Assembly (NCBI GenBank): GCA_963853835.1
Contig: OY970832.1
Coordinates: 28,966,208-29,030,207 of the forward strand
Reading direction: 5' to 3'
DNA: 64,000 nucleotides
DNA from: Calendula officinalis
Taxonomy: Eukaryota; Streptophyta; Magnoliopsida; Asterales; Asteraceae
Shown here: positions 20,707 through 29,179 of the stretch, in pieces
Position numbering within the stretch: the stretch's first letter is position 1
Layout of the letters: the number at the start of each line of letters is the position of its first letter
The notes under the pieces: model-generated
Database searches by the model: none
Seen by the model: only the letters and a program-made list of their open reading frames with translations
Told to the model about the DNA's origin: nothing
Made by a program: the position numbers and the translations under genes

Positions 20707-23646
20707 TTAAGACGAAGAACGAACAGGAGAGACAACGAGAAAAAGATGAGGATATTTCTTTCGCATTTGGTCCTCACGTTCCCACGTGAATTCAGGACCT
20801 CTTTTGGAGTTCCATCTGACTTTAACGATTTTGATCTTGCTTCTTCGCAACTTTTGCTCTTTCCAGTCAGATATTTCGATTGGTTCCTCAGTAAAATGAA
20901 GTTTGTCGTCGATTATGATTTCTTCAGTAGGGACGATAAGCGAAGGATCATGAATAAACTTCTTAAGATTAGAAACATGAAATGTGTTGTGAACATTGCT
21001 GAGCTCATTAGGAAGACGAAGGCGATAAGCAACAGCACCGATTCTTTCAAGAATCTCAAATGGTCCAACATAATGAGGACTGAGCTTTCCTTTCTTACCA
21101 AAACGTACAACACCTTTCCAAGGTGCTACTTTTAGCAAAACGTGGTCGCCAACAGCGAACTCTAAAGGCTTTCGACGATTATCAGCATAGCTCTTTTGTC
21201 GATCTCTGGCAGCCTTGATGCGATCTTTGATCTTAAAAATCTTGTCAGTCGTTTCTTGTAGAATCTCAGGACCAGTAATCTGACGATCACCAATTTCAAT
21301 CCAACAAAGTGGCGAACGACACTTTCTTCCATACAAAGCTTCAAATGGTGCGGCCTTAATAGTTGTATGATAACTATTATTATACGAGAACTCAGCTAAC
21401 GGAAGATGAGAATCCCAACTTCCACCAAAATCAATAACACATGCTCTCAGCATGTCTTCCAAAGTTTGAATTGTTCTTTCAGTCTGACCATCTGTTTGGG
21501 GATGATAGGCAGTACTCATATCGAGGCGAGTACCGAGAGATTTTTGCAATGATTGCCAAAAACGAGACGTAAAGCGACTATCACGATCCGAGATGATCGC
21601 GACTGGCACACCATGCCGAGATACAACTTCCTTTAAATAAATTCTTGTTAACTTCTCCATTTGATCGGTTTCCTTAATAGGGATGAAGTGAGCTGATTTG
21701 GTCAATCGATCGACAATTACCCAAATTGTATCATGACCATTAGATGTTCGAGGCAATTTAGTTACAAAATCCATAGAGATTTCTTCCCATTTCCATTCAG
21801 GGATCTCTGGTTGTTGTAGAAGACCGGAAGGCTTCTGATTCTCTGCTTTCACTCTAGCACAAGTTAAACATTTGCTGACATAAACTGCGATTTCTTTCTT
21901 CATGTTTGGCCACCAATATAACTCTTTGACATCTTTATACATCTTGTCGGCACCAGGATGAATAGAATATTTGGATCGGTGAGCTTCATTCAAGATAACA
22001 TTGCGAACACTTCCAAAATTTGGAACCCATAAACGATCCATGAAATAAAGAGTTCCATCCACCTTTGCTTCCAACTGCTTCTCCATACCACGCAAAGCTT
22101 CACTTTTGATGTTCTCTACCTTCAAGGCTTCAATTTGGAATTCATGAACTTGGGAAGATAGATTAGAACGAACGGAGATTGGAAGGGCTCGAACACGTCG
22201 AGGTTTAGGTTGCTCTTTCCGACTTAAGGCATCAGCTACCACATTAGCCTTACCAGGATGATACTTAATTTCACATTCATAGTCATTCATCAATTCTATC
22301 CATCTACGCTGTCTCATATTGAGATCTTTCTGATTGAAGATATGTTGCAAACTCTTGTGATCGGTAAATATTGTGCACTTGGTACCGTAGAGGTAATGTC
22401 TCCAAATTTTCAATGCAAATATAACGGCACCCAACTCAAGATCATGGGTTGTATAATTCTTCTCGTGGTTCTTCAGTTGTCGAGAGGCATAGGCGATTAC
22501 TTTGTCATGTTGCATCAATACACAACCTAGTCCTTGGTGCGAAGCGTCACAGTACACCACGAAATTATCGGTTCCTTCAGGGAGAGATAGAATAGGAGCA
22601 GAACATAATTTAGATTTTAGAGATTGGAAGGCTGATTCTTGCTTTTCACCCCAGACAAATTTCTCATCCTTATGTGTTAACACCGTTAAATCCTTTGCAA
22701 TCTTCGAGAAATTCTCTATAAATCTTCTATAGTAACCAGCAAGACCAAGGAATTGTCTTACCTCAGTTGGGGTCTTCGGAGCTTCCCAACTCTTTATAGC
22801 TTCTATCTTTGCAGGATCAACGTGAATACCTTCTTCGTTGATAACATGACCCAGAAATTGGACTTCACGCAACCAAAATTCACACTTGGACAACTTGGCG
22901 TACAACTTTTCTTTCTCCAACAACTCAAGAATGATTCTTAAGTGCTCTTCATGCTCTTCTCTAGAATGCGAATAGATGAGAATATCATCTATGAAGACGA
23001 TAACGAATTTATCGAGATACTGTTTGCACACTCTGTTCATGAGATCCATAAACACAGCAGGTGCATTGGTCAAACCAAATGGCATTACCAAAAATTCATA
23101 ATGACCATAGCGAGTTCTAAAAGCAGTTTTGGGCACATCTTCATCACGAACTTTTAAATGATGGTAACCAGAACGAAGATCGATTTTGGAATAGAAACTC
23201 GATCCTTGGAGTTGATCGAATAGATCATCAATACGGGGAAGAGGATATCGATTCTTAATTGTTACTTTGTTCAACTCACGATAATCAATGCACATTCTCA
23301 TTGAACCATCTTTCTTTTTAACAAAAAGGACCGGAGCTCCCCAAGGCGAGAAACTCGGTCGAATGAAACCAAGATCAAGAAGTTCTTGTAATTGCGATGA
23401 AAGTTCTTGCATTTCAGACGGTGCAAGACGATAAGGAGAACGCGCGATAGGTGCGGCTCCTGGAATCAGATCAATACGAAATTCAACTTGCCTCTGAGGC
23501 GGCAGTCCAGGCAATTCACTAGGAAATACACCAGGAAATTCACGAACAATAGGAATGTCCTCAATCTTACGATCTTTGGACTTTGTGTCAACGACATGAG
23601 CAAGAAAGGCTTGGCATCCTTTACGAAGATATTTTCGAGCTTTCAT
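20707..23646 (-). CDS. pol: Pol of F: RT, RNase H, integrase, chromodomain-like tail
   Basis: 979 residues without a stop. Order: RT fingers with CIDYRELNKVTIKNRYPLPR (about residues 120-140), the RT catalytic box FIDDILIYS (about 218-226; aspartates intact), RNase H beginning VVYCDAS (about 367), the integrase zinc region HRSKYSIHPG…CLTC (about 560-595), the catalytic core with SMDFV, ISDRDSRF and QTDGQTERT (about 625-725), a GPF-type module SPHYVGPFEI (about 855-865), and a tail VKVRWNSKRGPEFTWEREDQM that resembles the reduced chromodomain of chromoviruses. It would copy the RNA to DNA and insert it, possibly guided by the tail to heterochromatin. The listed ATG is internal to the polyprotein: homologous frame continues upstream, one frame off from gag-pro, joining near 23655-23662. 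Nearly all expected motifs are present, so it may be active. Confidence 0.93.
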   Translation of the reverse strand: MKARKYLRKGCQAFLAHVVDTKSKDRKIEDIPIVREFPGVFPSELPGLPPQRQVEFRIDLIPGAAPIARSPYRLAPSEMQELSSQLQELLDLGFIRPSFSPWGAPVLFVKKKDGSMRMCIDYRELNKVTIKNRYPLPRIDDLFDQLQGSSFYSKIDLRSGYHHLKVRDEDVPKTAFRTRYGHYEFLVMPFGLTNAPAVFMDLMNRVCKQYLDKFVIVFIDDILIYSHSREEHEEHLRIILELLEKEKLYAKLSKCEFWLREVQFLGHVINEEGIHVDPAKIEAIKSWEAPKTPTEVRQFLGLAGYYRRFIENFSKIAKDLTVLTHKDEKFVWGEKQESAFQSLKSKLCSAPILSLPEGTDNFVVYCDASHQGLGCVLMQHDKVIAYASRQLKNHEKNYTTHDLELGAVIFALKIWRHYLYGTKCTIFTDHKSLQHIFNQKDLNMRQRRWIELMNDYECEIKYHPGKANVVADALSRKEQPKPRRVRALPISVRSNLSSQVHEFQIEALKVENIKSEALRGMEKQLEAKVDGTLYFMDRLWVPNFGSVRNVILNEAHRSKYSIHPGADKMYKDVKELYWWPNMKKEIAVYVSKCLTCARVKAENQKPSGLLQQPEIPEWKWEEISMDFVTKLPRTSNGHDTIWVIVDRLTKSAHFIPIKETDQMEKLTRIYLKEVVSRHGVPVAIISDRDSRFTSRFWQSLQKSLGTRLDMSTAYHPQTDGQTERTIQTLEDMLRACVIDFGGSWDSHLPLAEFSYNNSYHTTIKAAPFEALYGRKCRSPLCWIEIGDRQITGPEILQETTDKIFKIKDRIKAARDRQKSYADNRRKPLEFAVGDHVLLKVAPWKGVVRFGKKGKLSPHYVGPFEILERIGAVAYRLRLPNELSNVHNTFHVSNLKKFIHDPSLIVPTEEIIIDDKLHFTEEPIEISDWKEQKLRRSKIKIVKVRWNSKRGPEFTWEREDQMRKKYPHLFLVVSPVRSSS

Positions 23647-23651
23647 AGAAG

Positions 23652-25311
23652 TTATGATTTTATGTTTCTGTTTCTTTGTTCACCTTGAATTATTAATGTT
23701 TCTGTTTTGGATAAGGGAATTCGGATTTGTTTGGTGTAACATATAATTTCAGCACGGTTTTTAGACAACCAATCCATCCCTATGACGATATCAAAACTAC
23801 CTAGTTCTACAGGCACAAGGTCTATATCCAAAATGTGATCATCTAGGTCAAGCTTACAACCTTTAAAAACTTCACTAGACCTAATAACCTTGCCATTTGC
23901 TAACTCGATTTCATAATTCACCTTCAAACGATCAGGATCTAGATTTAAGAAACTTTTAAAGTCGGTCGATACGAAACTCAAGTCGGCTCCCGAGTCAAAT
24001 AAAATAGAAGCAAAATGATTGTTGACGATAAACGTACCAGTGACGGTATCAGGGTTCTCACGAGCTTCTTGAGCATTCATAACAAATGCACGACCACGAC
24101 CATTTTGACGATCATTGTTGTTGTTGGCATTGCGATTGATGTTACGATTGCCATTGTTGTTGTTGCCATTCTGGTTATTGTTGTTCTGAAGTCTAGGGCA
24201 ACGATTACGATAATGGTTAGAATCACCACACTCGTAGCAGACAGGATTCTTAGGAGGATTATTGGACGAACACTTTCTGAAATTATGACCCCAGCGGTCA
24301 CACTTGAAACACTTCTCACACTGACCACCATGATGCCAGTTACATCTGCTACACATAGGCTTGCTTCCGGCATATGACTTAGAATCTGAATTTGACCGAT
24401 TGTTGTTCTGAGTAGAGGCTGCATAATTCTTAGTCTTTTGATATTTGTTCCCTTTGTGATCACGTTTGTTGTCGTAGGAACGCTTTCCATTTTCATTGCT
24501 CACATTATCAGTAGATTTGCTAGACACCACTAGCTTGTCTTTGAACGATCCACTTCTCATTACATCATCAGTCAAACTTGTTGCACGATTCACAGCATCT
24601 TCAAATGTTGTCGGTTCAGAAGCAATAACATGTGTACGAATAAGATCATGAAGACCTTGAAGATACTTTTCAATACGCTTGAATTCAGGAGTAACCAAAT
24701 GAGGAACGAGACGAGCGAGTTCTTGAAACTTAGTTGTGTAGGTAACAATATCAGATCCAACCATGGACAGATTCCATAGTTCCACCTCAACTTTTTGTAG
24801 CTCTCTCCTTGGGCAAAACTTTTGGGTTAACTGATCCTTGAACGTATCCCAAGTCATAGCATCAACAGTTGCACGACCTAAGACTTGCACTTGAGAATTC
24901 CACCAGGACAACGCTTCCTTGGACAACGTACTAGCAGCAAACTTCGTCATATTCTCAGGGGCACATTGTATAACACTGAAAATGGATTCCACCTTCTCAA
25001 TCCAGTGGATGATAGCAATAGCACCTTCAGATCCAGAGTAGGTCGGAGGATGACAGGACGTAAAGGTCTTAGAGGATTGACCTTGACGATGGGGATCTGA
25101 AGTTTAAATAAATAAGGAAAGAAAATAAGTAATAGGTAAAATAAGATAGAAATAATGAATCTTCTTTCATGGAGTCGTATAATATACCGTTGTTTCCCAC
25201 ATTAGATGCACCAGCGGCATTTCCTCTTGCAGCGCTCATTTGAGCTATTGCTTCAGCGATACGGCGTTCCACCATTTGTTCGACAGTCTCAGCGTTTCCT
25301 CCTCGAGCCAT
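23652..25311 (-). CDS. gag: Gag-protease of F (two exons joined over an intron)
   Basis: Proposed exon 1 is 25311-25188 (ATG at 25311-25309, MARGGNAETVEQMVERR…) and exon 2 is 25096-23652. Splicing restores one frame: exon 1 ends in phase 1 and completes an Asp codon with exon 2 (…DPHRQGQ…). Exon 2 carries the Gag domain (WWNSQV…FKDQLTQKFCP…ELARLVP), an Asn-rich linker, three CCHC-like knuckles (CSRCNWHHGGQC near 24355, CFKCDRWGHNFRKC near 24310, CYECGDSNHYRNRC near 24235) and an aspartic protease (LFDSGADLSF near 24000-23970; IGMDWLS near 23790-23770). The stop is TAA at 23652-23654. Without splicing the first ATG frame ends at 25069, losing nearly all of Gag. Confidence 0.85.
25097..25187 (-). 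other. Candidate 91-nt spliceosomal intron in gag of F
   Basis: Element-strand sequence begins ACG|GTATATTATACG and ends in a T-rich tract …TTTAAACTTCAG|ATCC. GT-AG ends, high AT content and U-rich 3' side are typical of plant introns. Its length is not a multiple of three, and removal joins the first gag ATG in frame to the main Gag domain. Direct RNA evidence is lacking. Confidence 0.65.
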
Positions 25312-25660
25312 GGATAAATTGCTGATACAAATGATAAGAAATTAAGAGATGAATAATATAGGAGGACTATAAGGAAAATATGAACTTATAATAGGGATCA
25401 AAGAGTAGATATACAATAGACGTAATAGTAGTAGTAGACGTAGATATAAATAGTCGTAATTATAGTAGTAGTAGAGACATTAGAAAATACAATTATAAGA
25501 ACAATAGAAGTTACTAAAATATCACTTTTATTAAACACATTCCTATTACATAATAGTTTTATAAGTAGGGCATATTTGCCAATACTAAAGAACAAAATAC
25601 TAAAATAGCTAAACATAAAATCTAATAATAGAAAAACAAATATAGACGATAGGTAGATGA
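25312..25660 (-). other. Spacer between extra ORF and gag in F
   Basis: About 350 bp with GTAGTAGTAGA-type simple repeats (25420-25470) and AT-rich DNA. No gene seen. Confidence 0.6.
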
Positions 25661-26077
25661 CTAATCATCTTCTTCTGGCTCAGAGTCTTCCATAGGCTCT
25701 GACTCTTCTTCTGGCTCTTCCTCTGGTTCTGATTCTTCCTCTGGTTCTGATTCTTCTTCGGGCTCAGGTTCTCGACGTCGTGGAGTTCTTGGAACAATAT
25801 CACGCTTGGGTTTAGCAGGCGAACATAGATAAATGATACCGCCCTCACGCTTACGATAGACAATAGGACGCTGACCACGAGCTGGAGTAGGAGGACCATT
25901 AGGAATGATAGGAAAGGGACGTCTTCTTGGGCGACGATGCCACGGGATAACAGGAGGTTGTACCACTGCTGGCACTGGAGCAACAGGAACTGGGACTACT
26001 GGGACAGCAGCATCACGATCACTATCGGAGTCATATGAGATATCGAGGAGACTAGCAGGCGACATTCTACTAAACAC
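25661..26077 (-). CDS. Extra 5' ORF of F: proline-rich, acidic-tailed protein
   Basis: 138 residues between the PBS and gag. An alternative start is the second Met (MSPASLLD…), four codons in. Composition: Ser/Asp-rich start, Pro/Val-rich stretch (PVVPVPVAPVPAVVQPP, residues about 26-42), a basic middle (HRRPRRRP, KREGG, KPKRD), then an acidic tail made of EPEEES repeats (residues about 104-138). I recognise no domain; it looks intrinsically disordered. An acidic-plus-basic layout might suit nucleic acid or chromatin contact, but that is a guess. It is the first ORF on the genomic RNA, so ribosomes would have to pass it to reach gag, or it is removed or bypassed. Confidence 0.55.
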   Translation of the reverse strand: MFSRMSPASLLDISYDSDSDRDAAVPVVPVPVAPVPAVVQPPVIPWHRRPRRRPFPIIPNGPPTPARGQRPIVYRKREGGIIYLCSPAKPKRDIVPRTPRRREPEPEEESEPEEESEPEEEPEEESEPMEDSEPEEDD

Positions 26078-26303
26078 GACACATAAAAGTCTATTAGATT
26101 ATGAAGTTGTAAGGCTTACTGATATATGCTAGCTATAACACTAGGGCAATACTAACTAAGGCAAATGTTCTAAACTAAGAACAATGGAACTTCAGGATAT
26201 GAGGCTGAGCATGCCATGATTATTTTGATTTTATAAAAATGTTTGTTTTTCCCAAAAATCTTTTGTAGTTATAGACTAGGCTTGCTAATTCACTATAACT
26301 TAA

Positions 26304-26315
26304 GCTCTGATACCA
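26304..26315 (-). promoter_or_regulatory. Primer-binding site of F
   Basis: GCTCTGATACCA on the plus strand (TGGTATCAGAGC on the element strand), 3 bp from the 5' LTR. Initiator-Met tRNA type, as in B. Confidence 0.92.
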
Positions 26316-26318
26316 CTC

Positions 26319-28430
26319 TGTCACACCCCGCCAAAAATGAGTTTTACTTCATTTAAAATATTTTGCGGAAGAACGGAAGTGTAACGTTCATGACGACATA
26401 GCAAAAATTAAGTAAACAAACAACCACGCAATAACGAAAAATAAAGGTTTGTTTCACTTTCCAAAAGTAGAAAGTTTCCAAATATAGCAAGTTTACTAAA
26501 ATAGAAATTGTTTGAAAAGAAATGATTGTTCGTAAACTTAATGTTTAAATCATGGCTCACGACAATCCCAATGCTCATATCCTCCAAACTCCACTGCACC
26601 TAATTACCTGGAAAAACATAAATAGTAAAAGGGTCAACAATAATGTTGAGTGAATCCACAGGGTTAATGTTTATGATGAAAGTAAAGTGATTTGCTACCC
26701 AAAATGTTTGTTATGAAAATGGTTTATGACTGAAAATGTATAAGGTTCAACACTCATATGATATGAGTAGTAAGTATGAAAATGTTTAGTGTAGTTGTAG
26801 AATGTATACAACTACTAGTTATGTTTATGAAAAAGTGTTGAACAAAATGTTGTGTTTGACATCGCATGAACTGTTATCCCCAACAGGTAGCTAGTCTATT
26901 GAGTTAATATACCAACCCCTAAGTCCACAATCAACACTTCAACTCCAGTATGTTATGTTATTTTATGGATATACACTCCCGGAAATGTCTTGGATAAACC
27001 AAGTAATGATCAAACGTTGTTGGGAGGATGAGTGTCAGCCAATAGTACTATCTGCATATCCATGGTCTAGATCCACTAGCTAATGATTGCTGGTAACCTT
27101 AGTCCGGTATAATAATTGTTTGTCATGCCAATGCGATAATGAAAATGTATAGATGTTGTTGTACAGTCATAGTAAAACAGTAGCAGTTGTGTTTATGTTT
27201 TCCACCCCAAAGTTTATAAAAACAGTAAAAGAGAAAAGGGGTCTGTGGACTCACCTGGCAAAGCTTAGCGACAAGAAATTAAGACAGAGGAATCCTCGGG
27301 AGACTCCTAGCTTCCTAAATGATTTAACTACTGATTAGACTAAGCTAACACAGGCGATACTATATACGATATAAGATATATGATATACGTTAAATGTTAT
27401 GTTATATGTTTTGTGACATCGAATGAACTTGGATTAATAAATGAAATGAAATGAAATGCATTGGGTTTTATAAAATGAAATGAAATAGGCTCCAAAATGA
27501 AATGACATGAAATGAAATGATTCTCGAAATGAAATGATATGAAATGAAATGGACTACGAAATGAAATGAAATGAAATGAAATGGGCTTGGGTTAGGCTTA
27601 TTGGGCCTAGATTGGGCATCAAAACAACAAATAAACACGATTTGGGACGGAATCCGTATGCATGGTGTGACCATGCACACGATCGGATCAATATCAACAT
27701 TACAAGCAATTTGCCGAGACCCCTTGGCCTTTGGCCTAGGTCTCGGGTTCGAACTAGAGATCAAAACAAGATGGAATCAAAGAACAAGGGATTTAGATCA
27801 TACCTTGATAGCGAACGGGATTAAGATCATGAGCAAAACGAACGAGAAACACTTGGGATTGGACGAACTCGAACTCGGGACTTTCTTGGGGCTTAGTTCG
27901 GCCGAATGAAGGAGAATCAATAGGGTTTTAGGGTTGAACAAGTGAGGGTATTTATAGTGCATGAAATCTAGGGTTTTCAATAAGAGTTTGAGTCAACCAA
28001 GGACTCATTCAAATGGGAGATAAGGATAAGATTTAGAGGCAAAAGGAAACCTCACCACCCTAGGTGGTTCGGCCGAGATGGGTATGACCGAGCAAGGAGT
28101 GGCCGGCCACATTGGTGGTCGGTCTAAGTTTAGTGTCGGGTTCAAAGCGTAGTTCGATTCGAGTCGCGTTTATATTAAATTGTTACGTTTATTGCTTAAC
28201 CGGGAAACTTATTGTTTTTAGAATTGTTTTAGCTCAAATTGTGTCACCATAAGAAAGTAATAATGTTGTGTTGACTAAAATAATCAAACACTAATGTATG
28301 GTGTAAAATATGTATGTTTGTTGTGTATAAGGAATGCCAAAATAGAAATGTCTATAAGTAGAAACTTTCTAAATAAGGAAAGTTCTAGAAATGAAATGAG
28401 GTTACATACCAGAAATATCGAGTTGTCACA
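26319..28430 (-). repeat. 5' LTR of F (short form, 2112 bp)
   Basis: Matches the 3' LTR with scattered single-base differences, minus 555 bp at 27617/27618 where GATTGGGC joins ATCAAAAC. The minus-strand TATA-like box at 27949-27956 places the missing block downstream of the likely start, in R/U5. Confidence 0.93.
27949..27956 (-). promoter_or_regulatory. TATA-like box in 5' LTR of F
   Basis: TATTTATA on the plus strand, i.e. CTATAAATAC on the element strand, in a setting of CCCTCACTTG leader. The copy in the 3' LTR is at 20191-20198. Inferred start about 30 bp further along the minus strand. Confidence 0.5.
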
Positions 28431-28435
28431 CACTA

Positions 28436-28500
28436 ATTCTTCAATTTCTCATCATTTCTTAATGGATTAGCTTGATTTTAGTCATAATACGATCTTATCA
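28436..28500 (+). repeat. 3' LTR of A, right part
   Basis: Matches the last 65 bp of the 5' LTR, ending GATCTTATCA. Preceded by CACTA (28431-28435), the right target-site copy of F, and followed by GGGAG (28501-28505), the right target-site copy of A. Confidence 0.93.
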
Positions 28501-28505
28501 GGGAG

Positions 28506-29179
28506 GACTGTCGGAGGGGCGGTGACGGGAAAGGAGACTAACCGGAGAAAAACAAAAGATATATAAGCTTTCGGGAACACACTGAAGAGGATGAACATAT
28601 GTTTGTATCTGGTTTAGGATGAACGGAGGAAGGGTTGCGATGGTTTGATGTACGAACACACCCACCAAACACACACTTGTGTGTACCTGAGTTTCGACGA
28701 CCGGAAGGTATTGGTTCGTTGGGACGCTAGAAGGTTGCTGTTTTTGCCGGAGCATAGGTGTCTTCGTCGGGGTGAGGAGGAAACATAAACAAGAGAGCTC
28801 GTCGGAGCTTCGGAGGTGGTTCTTCTTATTTGCCGGGAATTTTGCTGCCGGAAAACATGGATGGTGGCGGCTGCTTTATTGTCACCGAGTGAGACGAATA
28901 GGGTTATAGGGAAAATAGTGTTAGGGTTAGGTAGAGTTTATAAGTGTTAGGTTTTTATTGGATGGAGAAATAAAATAAAGTGTTATAAAGCATTGAAGTG
29001 TCTCGATGGGGTGGGGGTACGTCTGGCCACTAGGGGTGGTTTGAAATTTTAAAGAGTTTACTTGGCAAATATTAGGTATACATTAGTACTGGTATATTTT
29101 TCAAGTATATTTTTATCGAGGTTTTACTGATATTTTGATGGTGATCATATACCAGTTGAAAGTTACGAGTTCAGATGTA
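28506..29179 (-). repeat. 5' LTR of B, segment 2
   Basis: Follows the right GGGAG of element A. From 28648 it aligns with 4609-5142 of the left LTR, with small differences. The first 140 bp have no partner in the window because element C removed that part from view. It ends at 29179 where the Helitron fragment D begins. Confidence 0.85.

Larger units (their letters stand above)
18011..28430 (-). mobile_element. Element F: nearly intact Ty3/gypsy chromovirus
   Basis: Minus-strand element with LTRs 18011-20672 (3') and 26319-28430 (5'), target-site copies CACTA at 18006-18010 and 28431-28435, a PBS at 26304-26315 and a PPT at 20673-20680. The interior codes for an extra 5' ORF, gag-protease and pol. 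It is inserted in the 3' LTR of element A, so it is younger than A. Few base differences separate the LTRs apart from one 555-bp block and one 5-bp microsatellite step. The polyprotein order protease, RT, RNase H, integrase plus the C-terminal chromodomain-like tail fits the Del/Tekay group of chromoviruses (inference). Confidence 0.93.
10912..28500 (+). mobile_element. Element A: non-autonomous Ty1/copia (Sirevirus-like), split by F
   Basis: The 5' LTR is 10912-11183 and the 3' LTR is 17806-18010 plus 28436-28500, the gap being element F and its duplicated CACTA. The target-site copies GGGAG lie at 10907-10911 and 28501-28505. The LTRs (272 and 270 bp) look identical apart from one AC dinucleotide, so the insertion is recent. 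The interior has an initiator-Met PBS, a long leader, one coiled-coil Gag-like reading frame, a polypurine ladder, six stem-loops and a final polypurine tract. There is no protease, integrase, RT or RNase H, so it must be mobilised by enzymes supplied in trans. Multiple polypurine tracts and hairpin motifs are known traits of the Sirevirus lineage; that placement is inference. Confidence 0.85.
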
